Of a DNA stretch of 64,000 nt, positions 25,943 through 34,694 are shown in pieces (positions within the stretch are counted from its first letter, which is position 1; every line of letters starts with the position of its first letter). The stretch lies in NCBI GenBank assembly GCA_949298805.1, contig CASFXY010000004.1, positions 35,027 through 99,026 on the forward strand, read 5' to 3'. Source of the DNA: an uncultured bacterium. Lineage in GTDB: Bacteria; Cyanobacteriota; Vampirovibrionia; Gastranaerophilales; Gastranaerophilaceae. A program made the position numbers and the translations under genes. The notes under the pieces were generated by a model. It did not search any database. It was not told where the DNA came from and was given only the letters and a program-made list of their open reading frames with translations.

Positions 25943-27725
25943 TTTTTTGTCTTTCCGCTTCTTTTATTATTTTTAATGCATCATTGTAGTCTTCAAATAT
26001 TAAAAGCGCTGCATTTGCCGCTTCTTTTGCTTTTTCAAATTCATTTAATTTTAAATAACATTCTCCTAGATTGCATAACAAAATATGATTTTTAGGAAAA
26101 TCTTTTCTTAATTTTTCAAAAATTCCGCAAGCGCTTTTGTAATCCTTTGTTTTTAAATAACAAAGAGCAAGTATATTAAGCGTTTCAGGGTCATTATTTT
26201 TAATGCTTAAGATGTCCTCAAGAATTTGTTTTGCAATGTTATATTTTTTTTGAGAAAAATAAATTTTTGAAAGATTATAAAGCGCAATGTAGTTTTTAGG
26301 GTTTAATTTTATTGCTTTTTGTAATTTTTCTACACCTTTATCAATATTTGTTTGTGCTATTAAATTTTCCCCCCAATGTGCATAATAATCGGCAGTTTCA
26401 CTATCTAAGGAAATTGTTTTTTCATAGTATTTATTTGCTTGTTCAAAATCATTTATTTTGTTTAACATAACGGCATAAGCAAAAGTTATTTCGGGTTCAT
26501 CAGGTTCAAGTTCAATTGCTTGTTTTAATTCGTCTTGTGCCCAGTCAACCATGTTCATTTTTAAATACAAAAGCCCCAAGTCTTTGTGTACAAAGGGATT
26601 ATGGGGTTCAAGGGCAATACATTTTAAAAACGCATCTTTTGAACTTTCCAAATCTCCCACATTTGCAAGGCTTATGGCAAGATTGTAGTATATCTCAACA
26701 TCTACTTTTCCGCGCTTAACCAAACTTTTTAATATTTCACATGCACTTTCATTAGAGCCTGTTAATCTTAATAAAGCAGCATATTTTTTAAGTAAATCAA
26801 TGCTTTTGGGATTTAATTTTAAAAGGTCTTTTACCGTTTTAATTGCCTCCTGATATTTTCTTGTTTCCATAAGCAAAGACAAAAGATTGTTTTGGAAATT
26901 TGCTTTATCCGGATAAATTGAAACAAGACTTTTATACAAGCTGATTGCAAGGTCATATTTTTCGGCACGCCTTGCGCAATAAGCAAGTGTTGTCAACAAT
27001 GAGACGGAGGGTTCTTTTTGGTATGCAATATTAAAATAATCAAAAGCTTTTTTATAATCACCTTTTATTTGATAAAGTACTCCAAGATTGTAATTCGTCA
27101 TTGCAAAATCTTTATTCAGAGCAAACGCGCTTTCTAATATAATTTGCGCATTTTCAAGTTCATTTAGCGCAATGTAGCAGTTTGCAAGATTATTCTGTAA
27201 TTGTAAATGCTCAGGGCGCATTTCAATTGCTTTTTTTAACGGCTCTATTGCTTCGGCATGTTTGCCAAGAGCGATGTATGCTGTTGCAATAAGGTAGTAA
27301 AAGACATAATCGTCTTTTTTATATTTAATTATGGGTTTAATAAGTTCGATTATTCTTTCATGCTGACCTTGTTTCATAAGAATTACCGCAAGATTTTTAT
27401 ATGCATCAAAAAATTCTTTCCTTAATTTCAAGACTTTTTGATACTTTTCAATGGCTTTATCTTCAAAGCCCAATTTTTCTTCACAATTTGCAAGGTAATA
27501 AAGAGCAGTTGCATCATTTTCATCTTTTTCAAGAGCTTTTTTAAAAGCATGCGCGGCTTTTTCATAGTTTTGAGTGTTTATATAGCAAAGTCCAAGGTTT
27601 TTTATTACCTCGACATTATTTTCGTTGTCTATGCAAATTTTTTCCAATAAACTTGCAGCATCACTAAATTCACCTTTTGCAATTAAATCAATTGCGCGAT
27701 TTATTATTTTATTTTTATCTTCCAT
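25932..27725 (-). CDS. Tetratricopeptide-repeat protein
   Basis: 597 residues built almost completely from TPR units (about 15-16 copies of the 34-residue W/A-L-G-Y-A-A-P pattern) from the N-terminus to the end. No signal peptide, membrane span or catalytic domain is seen, so it is probably a cytoplasmic protein-binding scaffold. Its promoter is leaderless (TATAAT six bases from the ATG). First gene of an operon with trpS and the M20 peptidase. Partner unknown. Confidence 0.85.
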   Translation of the reverse strand: MEDKNKIINRAIDLIAKGEFSDAASLLEKICIDNENNVEVIKNLGLCYINTQNYEKAAHAFKKALEKDENDATALYYLANCEEKLGFEDKAIEKYQKVLKLRKEFFDAYKNLAVILMKQGQHERIIELIKPIIKYKKDDYVFYYLIATAYIALGKHAEAIEPLKKAIEMRPEHLQLQNNLANCYIALNELENAQIILESAFALNKDFAMTNYNLGVLYQIKGDYKKAFDYFNIAYQKEPSVSLLTTLAYCARRAEKYDLAISLYKSLVSIYPDKANFQNNLLSLLMETRKYQEAIKTVKDLLKLNPKSIDLLKKYAALLRLTGSNESACEILKSLVKRGKVDVEIYYNLAISLANVGDLESSKDAFLKCIALEPHNPFVHKDLGLLYLKMNMVDWAQDELKQAIELEPDEPEITFAYAVMLNKINDFEQANKYYEKTISLDSETADYYAHWGENLIAQTNIDKGVEKLQKAIKLNPKNYIALYNLSKIYFSQKKYNIAKQILEDILSIKNNDPETLNILALCYLKTKDYKSACGIFEKLRKDFPKNHILLCNLGECYLKLNEFEKAKEAANAALLIFEDYNDALKIIKEAERQKNEQ

Positions 27726-27731
27726 AAAGTG

Positions 27732-27737
27732 ATTATA
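27732..27737 (-). promoter_or_regulatory. -10 box of a leaderless promoter (TPR gene)
   Basis: TATAAT on the minus strand, six bases before the ATG at 27725, the same spacing as at 13760-13765. No ribosome site between. Confidence 0.6.
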
Positions 27738-27819
27738 TCAGGAAATTGTATATAAATCACTTTTATGTTAGAATATTTTCAACTTTTTTTAGATTTTTAT
27801 TTGAAAAGGAGAAAAATTA

Positions 27820-30468
27820 ATGACAACACAAAAACGTGTATGGCTTTTTAGAGAAGGCAATGCCGATATGCGCAATTTACTTGGCGGAAAGGGTGCTAAC
27901 CTTGCTGAGATGACAAATGCAGGGCTGCCTGTTCCCCCCGGTTTGACTATTACAACTGAAACCTGCATGGAATATATTAATTCTGGTAATAAAATGCCCG
28001 ATGGAGTTATGGACGAAGTAAAAGCAGCTTTAGCGGATGTTGAAAAACAAACAGGCAAAAAGTTTGGCGATAGTGAAAATCCGCTTTTGGTTTCTGTTCG
28101 CTCAGGTGCAAGACTTTCTATGCCCGGTATGATGGAAACTATCCTAAACCTTGGCATGAATGATAAAACAGTTGAAGGTATGATTAAACTTACCAACAAT
28201 CCTCGTTTTTGCTATGATTCATACCGCAGATTTTTAACAATGTTCGGCTCGGTTGCTTGGGATATTGAAAGAGTAAAATTTGAAGAATACATTGATAAAA
28301 TTAAAGAACAAAAAGGTGTTAAGCAAGATACCGAATTAAGTGCCGATGATTGGAAATCACTTATCGAGCCTTATAAAGAATTAATCAAAAAAGAAACAGG
28401 AAAAGAATTCCCGCAAGACCCTATGGTACAACTTCAAGAAGCTATTGAAGCGGTATTTAGAAGCTGGAATATTCCTCGTGCGGTTGCTTACCGTAATCAC
28501 TACAAAATCGACCATAATTATGGTACAGCCGTAAACGTACAAACCATGGTATTTGGTAATATGGGCGATGATTGTGCAACAGGTGTTTCATTCACAAGAA
28601 ACCCCTCAACAGGCGAAAATAAATTCTATGGTGAATACTTAACAAATGCTCAAGGCGAAGATGTTGTTGCAGGTATTAGAACACCTAAACCGATTTGCGA
28701 ACTAGAGCATGAAATGCCTGAACTTTACAGACAATATGTTGATATTGCTAAAAACCTTGAAAAACATTATAAAGATGTTCAAGATATGGAATTTACCATT
28801 GAACGCGGTAAATTATACGTTCTTCAAACAAGAAACGGCAAAAGAACAGCTGCCGCTGCGGTTAGAATTGCCGTTGAAATGGAAAAAGAAGGTATAATCA
28901 CAAAAGAAAGAGCTATCTCTCTTGTTGACCCTTACCAATTGTATCAACTTTTATTGCCATCTTTTGACCCGAAAGCTAAAAAAGAAGCACACAAAATTGC
29001 TCAAGGTCTTGCAGCATCCCCAGGGGCTGCCGTTGGTAAAATCGTATTTGATACTGATGCAGCAGCAGCTCGCGGCGAAGCAGGCGAGAAAGTTATTTTG
29101 GTTAGAATTGAAACTTGCCCTGATGACATTCACGGTATGATAGCTTCTCAAGGTGTTCTGACACTTAGAGGCGGTATGACATCTCACGCTGCCGTTGTTG
29201 CAAAAGGTATGGGTAAGCCCTGTGTTGCAGGTTGTGAAGATTTAAAAATTGACCTTGCAAATAAAACCTTAACAGCAGGTGATGGTACTGTTTACAAGGA
29301 AAATGACATAATTTCTCTTGATGGCGGCACAGGTGAGGTTATGGCGGGCGAAGTTAAAACACTTCGTGCCGATATGGACGAAAACTTTGAAACCTTGTTT
29401 AAGTGGGTTGATGAAACTAAAAAACTTGTGGTACGTGCTAACGCAGATACTCCGACTGACGTTAAAAACGCTGTTAAATTAGGCGCTCAAGGTGTCGGTT
29501 TATGCCGTACGGAACACATGTTTATGGACCCTGAAAGACTTCCCTGGGTTCAAAAAATGATTATTGCAGGAACTCCTGAAGCCAGAAAAGAAGCACTGGA
29601 TAAGCTTTTGCCAATGCAGTATCAAGACTTCGTTGATATGTTTAGAGCTTTGAATGGACTTCCTATGACAATTCGTCTTCTTGACCCGCCGTTACATGAG
29701 TTTTTGCCTGATAAAGAAAGCTTAATCGAGCAGGTTGCAACTCTTAAAGCTCAAGGCAAAGATTACAAAAAAGAAGAAGAAATGCTTCACATTGTTGAAA
29801 ACTTGAGTGAATCTAACCCGATGATGGGTCTAAGGGGTTGCCGCTTAGGTCTTATGTTCCCTGAAATCAACGAAATGCAAGTAAGAGCAATATTTATGGC
29901 TGCTTGCGACCTTAAAAAAGAAGGTTTGGAAGTTAAGCCTGAAGTTATGATTCCTCTTGTTTCACACGTTAACGAGCTTAGAATTGACCGCGAACTTTTA
30001 GAACGCGTTGCTCGCGAAGTTATGCAAGAAAAAGGCGTTGAGATTGATTACATGTTTGGTACGATGATTGAAATTCCTCGTGCAGCACTTACTGCGGATG
30101 AAATTGCTCAATACGCACAGTTCTTCTCATTCGGTACAAACGACTTGACACAGATGACTTTCGGATTCTCTCGTGATGATGCTGAAGGTAAATTCTTAAA
30201 TAAGTATGTTGAAGAAAAAATCTTACCTCGTAACCCGTTTGAATCACTTGATCAAGTTGGTGTAGGTCAGTTAATGCAAATCGCCTTAGATAAAGCACTT
30301 AAGGTTAGACCTGAGCTAAAAAGAGGCATTTGCGGCGAGCACGGCGGTGACCCTGATTCAGTAAAATTCTGCCATAGAATTGGCTTGAATTATGTATCTT
30401 GCTCTCCGTTTAGAGTACCGCAAGCACGTTTAGCAGCTGCTCAAGCGGTAATAGAAGAAAAACAATAA
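27820..30468 (+). CDS. ppdK: Pyruvate, phosphate dikinase
   Basis: Reversibly converts pyruvate, ATP and Pi to PEP, AMP and PPi; in anaerobes it often runs in the glycolytic direction and saves ATP. 882 residues, full length. N-terminal ATP-grasp part with LGGKGANLAEM and SVRSGARLSMPGMM; the phosphorylated His is H456 in GGMTSHAAVV; the C-terminal barrel has C838 in CGEHGGDP. AAGGAG precedes the ATG. Codon use is more G/C-ending than its neighbours, fitting high expression. Followed by a strong terminator. Confidence 0.97.
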   Translation: MTTQKRVWLFREGNADMRNLLGGKGANLAEMTNAGLPVPPGLTITTETCMEYINSGNKMPDGVMDEVKAALADVEKQTGKKFGDSENPLLVSVRSGARLSMPGMMETILNLGMNDKTVEGMIKLTNNPRFCYDSYRRFLTMFGSVAWDIERVKFEEYIDKIKEQKGVKQDTELSADDWKSLIEPYKELIKKETGKEFPQDPMVQLQEAIEAVFRSWNIPRAVAYRNHYKIDHNYGTAVNVQTMVFGNMGDDCATGVSFTRNPSTGENKFYGEYLTNAQGEDVVAGIRTPKPICELEHEMPELYRQYVDIAKNLEKHYKDVQDMEFTIERGKLYVLQTRNGKRTAAAAVRIAVEMEKEGIITKERAISLVDPYQLYQLLLPSFDPKAKKEAHKIAQGLAASPGAAVGKIVFDTDAAAARGEAGEKVILVRIETCPDDIHGMIASQGVLTLRGGMTSHAAVVAKGMGKPCVAGCEDLKIDLANKTLTAGDGTVYKENDIISLDGGTGEVMAGEVKTLRADMDENFETLFKWVDETKKLVVRANADTPTDVKNAVKLGAQGVGLCRTEHMFMDPERLPWVQKMIIAGTPEARKEALDKLLPMQYQDFVDMFRALNGLPMTIRLLDPPLHEFLPDKESLIEQVATLKAQGKDYKKEEEMLHIVENLSESNPMMGLRGCRLGLMFPEINEMQVRAIFMAACDLKKEGLEVKPEVMIPLVSHVNELRIDRELLERVAREVMQEKGVEIDYMFGTMIEIPRAALTADEIAQYAQFFSFGTNDLTQMTFGFSRDDAEGKFLNKYVEEKILPRNPFESLDQVGVGQLMQIALDKALKVRPELKRGICGEHGGDPDSVKFCHRIGLNYVSCSPFRVPQARLAAAQAVIEEKQ

Positions 30469-30515
30469 TTTTGCTTTAATATAAGCAAATAGGTCAGTTA
30501 CAATAATTGCAGATG

Positions 30516-30546
30516 CTTAAAATCCCGCATAATGCGGGATTTTAAG
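30516..30546. terminator. Bidirectional terminator after ppdK
   Basis: CTTAAAATCCCGCAT and its exact complement ATGCGGGATTTTAAG around one base: 15-base arms, A-tract on one side and T-tract on the other. It separates convergent ppdK and the glycine-zipper gene. Confidence 0.85.
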
Positions 30547-30577
30547 TTGTTGTTAACTGTATGCTTATGAGATTTAT

Positions 30578-31297
30578 TTAACTGAAAATTAATTTTCCGA
30601 CTGATAATACACCACCTATAACCGCGCCTCCTACTGCGCCGATTGGACCGCCAATAGCACCTATCGCTGCGCCTGCCGCTGCGCCTGTTCCAATTCCTGC
30701 TGCAAGTGTGCCTAAACCTTTTGCAAAAGCACTTCCTTGTGATTGTTGGACACCTGTAACTTCTGAAATCATATCTTCTTTAGAATTACCTTGAGCAAAG
30801 AATGTTCCTATAATAGGAATACCTGCTTTTAACCCTTGGAAGAATGAACCCGAAGCGTATGTATCAATATCATCCAATAAGCTTGAACCTATGGTCTGAG
30901 CGTACATTTTTTGTGCCAAAGCTTTTATTTGGCTTTCACTGTAACCTTCATATTGAGATGCTTCAGACATTGATTTGGTCAGTTTATTATATTCCACTAT
31001 TGCATCATCTGTTCGTCCTTGTTGCAGTAATGTTGAAATGTTAGCGCAAAGCTGTGACCAATCTAATGTTTGAACACTTTGCTTGTTGTTGTATGATTGT
31101 TGCAAAGTTGATAAGTCATAATTGTTTTGTAAATTTTCTTTTGCATCATCTACGTCCATTCCGTAGTAATATCCGTAAAGTCCGCTGTAAGTGTTAAATA
31201 ACGGCGAATAATTTGTGCCTAAGCCGCCATAAGTTCCTGAAATACCATTCAGAGCAGAATAATCCGTATAACCGGTCAAACCTGTAACCGCACTCAT
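30578..31297 (-). CDS. Glycine-zipper protein of unknown function
   Basis: 239 residues. The N-terminus (1-50) is rich in Tyr, Gly, Ser and Thr (GLTGYTDYS, GLYGYYYG). The middle (75-135) is helical. The C-terminus (about 190-235) is a run of small residues with G-x3-G and A-x3-G spacing (GAAAGAAIGAIGGPIGA, GGVLSVGK), a glycine zipper that could insert into membranes. No Sec signal peptide is present, so export, if any, would use another route, for example the flagellar apparatus. GGAAGG precedes the ATG. I do not recognise the family; bacteriocin- or translocator-like is only a guess. Confidence 0.65.
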   Translation of the reverse strand: MSAVTGLTGYTDYSALNGISGTYGGLGTNYSPLFNTYSGLYGYYYGMDVDDAKENLQNNYDLSTLQQSYNNKQSVQTLDWSQLCANISTLLQQGRTDDAIVEYNKLTKSMSEASQYEGYSESQIKALAQKMYAQTIGSSLLDDIDTYASGSFFQGLKAGIPIIGTFFAQGNSKEDMISEVTGVQQSQGSAFAKGLGTLAAGIGTGAAAGAAIGAIGGPIGAVGGAVIGGVLSVGKLIFS

Positions 31298-31460
31298 TGT
31301 AAACTTCCTTCCAATAATCTTAAACTAACCTACTCTTAAATAAAAAATTTTTATTTTTAAAAATTGCGTACATGTTTTTAAATTTGTAATATTTCTTAAT
31401 ATTTTATTGTTTAAATTCTTTTCATGCCCTTTTATAACTGTCAAAAAGTTAAATTTGGTG

Positions 31461-31466
31461 TATAAT
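31461..31466 (+). promoter_or_regulatory. -10 box for the pilT operon
   Basis: TATAAT preceded by TTTGGTG. The predicted start near 31473 leaves a leader of about 50 bases before the TTG start codon at 31526. Confidence 0.55.
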
Positions 31467-31525
31467 TGTCTTATATTTTAAAATGTATAAAATATTATTA
31501 TAGGGATTTTGGAGGTATTTTAAGT

Positions 31526-32626
31526 TTGGAATTTAATTTGGAAGATTTTTTAATAAAAGCGCATAAAGCAAATGCTTCCGATATTCATTTCAGGGAGGGA
31601 AAATCCCCTGCACTAAGAGTAGACGGTAAAATTTTGAGAACCGCGATGCCCCCTTTATCTGAAAATGATTTTGAACAAATACTTTTAAAAGTCGCAAAAA
31701 GAGATATTCTTGAAAAAATAAAAATATCAAATAACGTTGATTTTACCTACGAAGTACCTAAATTTTCACGCTATCGTGTCAATTATTGCAAAGACTTAGG
31801 ATTACCAAAATTAACGTTAAGGGTTATCCCCTATAATATACCGACATTAGAACAATTAAATTTACCAAAATACTTAAGCGAATTTACTAAAATAAATAAC
31901 GGAATTGTTCTTGTAACCGGTCCTACAGGTTCAGGTAAGTCTACAACTCTTGCTTCTATGGTGGATTTAATTAACAAAGAACAGCAAAAACATATAATTA
32001 CAATTGAAGACCCTGTTGAATTTTTATATACGGATAAAAAATCTCTTATTACACAAAGGGGTTTGGGGGTAGACACAGAATCTTTTGCATCGGGCATAAA
32101 GTATGGATTAAGACAAGACCCTGATGTTATACTTGTTGGAGAGATAAGGGATAGAGAAACTCTTGAGGCTGCAATTGAAGCTTCAGAAACGGGGCATTTG
32201 GTAATTTCTACAATGCATACAAATTCTTGCATACAAACTCTAAACCGTATATTGGGTTTCTTTGAGGATAATACCTCTCATCTTGTTGTGCAAAGAATTG
32301 TTAACACCTTGCGTGCAATCGTTTCGCAAAAACTTTTACCTAAAATAGGCGGCGGACTTGCAGCAGCGGTTGAAATTATGAGTGCTACTCCTGCAATATC
32401 TGATTATCTTTCAAAAAATCAGTTTGATGACATATATGCACTTATGCAAAAAAGCAAGTCCCCTTCTCTTGTTACTATGAATGCCTCTATTTACTCGCTT
32501 TTAAAACATGGCATAATAACTCAAGATACGGCAATTGACTATAGTGATAATAAAAATGAAATCGAACAAATGATAAGAGGAATTTATCATGGGGCAAAAA
32601 GTATGATAAATAATGATTTAATTTAA
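31526..32626 (+). CDS. pilT: PilT-type twitching motility / retraction ATPase
   Basis: Hexameric ATPase that powers type IV pilus retraction. 366 residues from a TTG start at 31526, chosen because a perfect GGAGG lies 10 bases upstream and the frame upstream falls over the promoter. Features: ASDIH near the N-terminus, Walker A GPTGSGKSTT, the Asp box EDPVEFL, Walker B DPDVILVGEIRD, and the His box GHLVISTMHTNS. The canonical AIRNLIR retraction motif near the C-terminus is not obvious. No other pilus gene lies near. PilU or PilB-like roles are less likely. Confidence 0.88.
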   Translation: MEFNLEDFLIKAHKANASDIHFREGKSPALRVDGKILRTAMPPLSENDFEQILLKVAKRDILEKIKISNNVDFTYEVPKFSRYRVNYCKDLGLPKLTLRVIPYNIPTLEQLNLPKYLSEFTKINNGIVLVTGPTGSGKSTTLASMVDLINKEQQKHIITIEDPVEFLYTDKKSLITQRGLGVDTESFASGIKYGLRQDPDVILVGEIRDRETLEAAIEASETGHLVISTMHTNSCIQTLNRILGFFEDNTSHLVVQRIVNTLRAIVSQKLLPKIGGGLAAAVEIMSATPAISDYLSKNQFDDIYALMQKSKSPSLVTMNASIYSLLKHGIITQDTAIDYSDNKNEIEQMIRGIYHGAKSMINNDLI

Positions 32627-32644
32627 TTTTTTTAAGGAGTAAGT

Positions 32645-33898
32645 ATGGCGCCATTTCCGGAATCAGAATCTATGACAATAAAACGTCTTGAGGTTGCAAT
32701 AAGAAAAAAAGACATGCACCTTTTGAAAGACGGTGCTTATAAGTTGCATGAAAAATTTCATACCGGACACAAGTTTGAGTTTTTATTGCAATTGGAACAA
32801 ATACTTCAATATGTTAAAAATGCAGATATACCAACAGAAATAACAGAAATTTTGTGTCCTACAATAGAAGAAATTTTAAATCCTGAAATGGTTCAAAATG
32901 AAATTCAACCTCAATTTGAGCTGAGAGAAGAAGATATAAAATTACAAGGGGCTGCTTATGAAGAATATATGGCTCAAATAGAGGGTAAAAAAGAGCCTGA
33001 ATTTATCCAAGAAATACCTAAGCAGGAAGATTTCGAACATTTCCAAGTTTCGCAAAGTGTTTTAAATATACCGAATAAAGCAGACAATATCTTACTTTTT
33101 TATGATGATAATTCTTTAGATATTGATTACAGTGAAATAAAAAATTATAGAAACAGGCTGAATACTTTATTTTCATCGCAAGACCATCAAAACGGTTATA
33201 ATTTATTAAAAGAGATTGCAGTTCTTAATAATCTTGTCAATACACAAATTTTTGATGTTGATACAGTTTTGAATATGTTAAAAACTTCAAAAAGTAATGT
33301 TGCTTTTGTTACAACATCTCAAAGTCAAGATTTGACAAAGATTTTAAAAGAAAATGAAATAAATTTTGAAATACCGTTTGTGCAAAAAATTGATAAAAGT
33401 ATACAGGAAAATCAAAAAGTTTTTGAATTTATACCAATGCTTGGACTTTCAAATATTTTTGTTTGTTCAAATTGTAATTCGAAAAATTTAAAAACAGATT
33501 TTTCAACAAAAACACTTTCGGTACAGTGTCCGAATTGTGATAGTGCTGCTTTTCCTGATTTGTATGCAATAAATTCGTATAATCCTGATTGTAATCCTAT
33601 TTTTTGGCAAAGGGCATTTAAAGCTTTTGTAAAATCTGATATTTGGATTATTATTAATCCTCCTTTAGATGAAAACAAAGAAATAATTTTTGATTTTATA
33701 AAAACTGCAAGCGAGTGTGCCAAGCCAAAAAGAGTGTACCTGTTTTCGAAAGAAAATGACAAGAGAGAGTTTTACAAAAATATGTTCCTGAAAAATTTTG
33801 CAGATGTTGAAATTCTTTCAAGTTTTGCAAATCTTGAGCAATTGTGTCAGGAATTTATAAGAATACAAATGGCAAACAGAATTAATGAAAAGTATTAA
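32645..33898 (+). CDS. Zinc-ribbon protein with sirtuin-like C-terminal half, function unknown
   Basis: 417 residues. The N-terminal ~130 residues are helical and acidic. A four-cysteine zinc ribbon, C274-x2-C277 and C295-x2-C298 (VCSNC, QCPNC), is followed by NPIFWQRAFKAFVKSDIWIII, an arrangement like the zinc module and following strand of Sir2 deacetylases. The NAD-binding GAGxS and catalytic His signatures are not visible, so deacetylase activity is unlikely. It lies 18 bases after pilT with AAGGAG, and its 3' end overlaps recO by 14 bases. Real gene; role unknown. Confidence 0.65.
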   Translation: MAPFPESESMTIKRLEVAIRKKDMHLLKDGAYKLHEKFHTGHKFEFLLQLEQILQYVKNADIPTEITEILCPTIEEILNPEMVQNEIQPQFELREEDIKLQGAAYEEYMAQIEGKKEPEFIQEIPKQEDFEHFQVSQSVLNIPNKADNILLFYDDNSLDIDYSEIKNYRNRLNTLFSSQDHQNGYNLLKEIAVLNNLVNTQIFDVDTVLNMLKTSKSNVAFVTTSQSQDLTKILKENEINFEIPFVQKIDKSIQENQKVFEFIPMLGLSNIFVCSNCNSKNLKTDFSTKTLSVQCPNCDSAAFPDLYAINSYNPDCNPIFWQRAFKAFVKSDIWIIINPPLDENKEIIFDFIKTASECAKPKRVYLFSKENDKREFYKNMFLKNFADVEILSSFANLEQLCQEFIRIQMANRINEKY

Positions 33899-34664
33899 AG
33901 AGAGTTTTGTAACAGATGCAATAAATATTAAAACGTACCCGCTTGGCGAATACGATAATATTGTGGTGATGTTTTCTCGTCAATATGGGCTTATAAAAGG
34001 TGTTGCAAAAGGGGTTAAGCGTCCTAAATCAAAACTTGGTGCCAGAATGCAAATGCTTGTGGCAAATAAAATTATGCTTAAAAATGGCAGAAATTTTGAT
34101 ACAATTTGCGAGGCGCAGGCACTAAATACTTTTAATAAATTACGTACAAACCTTGATAAACTTACTTATTCGATGTATTTAACAGAAATCATAAATGCCA
34201 TGTGTGCTGATTCTGATGAAGATATTGAAAATAATGAGAGAATTTACGAACTGTTTTATAGCGCATTAGAAGGAATTTCAAATTCGGAAAATAAAATACA
34301 GATTTTTTTGCATGCAATAAGGTTTCAACTTAAATTTATGACACAAATCGGATATGGTGCCGAATTGAAAACATGCCTTAAATGCGGATGTAAAATAAAT
34401 GACGGTGCGTATTTCAGTGTGTCGTCCGGTGGCATTGTTTGCAGTTCTTGTAGGCAAGGCTGTGATATTTATATCGGTTTGCACAAAAAAATAAGAGAAT
34501 TTTTAATTGCTCAACAAAATTGTAAAAATGGTGAAAAAACAAGCTATGACAATCTTGTAGATGAAAACTTTTGTGAAAAATGTTTTTTACTTTTAAAAAA
34601 ATATATTGACTCTCGCGCTTCGCGACCGACACGTGCACTTAAAATTTTAAAAGAAATTACATAA
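33885..34664 (+). CDS. recO: DNA repair protein RecO
   Basis: Mediator that helps load RecA with RecR on SSB-coated DNA. 259 residues: an N-terminal OB fold with TYPLGEYDNIVVMFSRQYG and GVAKGVKRPKSKLG, then a helical domain and a zinc finger with CLKCGCK and CSSCRQG. Overlaps the previous gene by 14 bases, so it is the third gene of the pilT operon. The C-terminus ends RASRPTRALKILKEI, basic as in other RecO proteins. Confidence 0.92.
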   Translation: MKSIKESFVTDAINIKTYPLGEYDNIVVMFSRQYGLIKGVAKGVKRPKSKLGARMQMLVANKIMLKNGRNFDTICEAQALNTFNKLRTNLDKLTYSMYLTEIINAMCADSDEDIENNERIYELFYSALEGISNSENKIQIFLHAIRFQLKFMTQIGYGAELKTCLKCGCKINDGAYFSVSSGGIVCSSCRQGCDIYIGLHKKIREFLIAQQNCKNGEKTSYDNLVDENFCEKCFLLLKKYIDSRASRPTRALKILKEIT

Positions 34665-34666
34665 AA

Positions 34667-34688
34667 ACCGCGGCAATTAAGCCACGGT
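34667..34688. terminator. Weak hairpin between convergent recO and clpB
   Basis: ACCGCGGC, loop AATTAA, GCCACGGT: an 8-bp stem with one C-A mismatch, flanked by an A-run on the recO side. Plausible terminator, mainly for clpB read on the minus strand (T-run after it). Confidence 0.5.
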
Positions 34689-34694
34689 GTATGA

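Noticed and set aside
32645..33898. Active sirtuin deacetylase
   Set aside because: The zinc module is present but the NAD-binding and catalytic His signatures are not visible.
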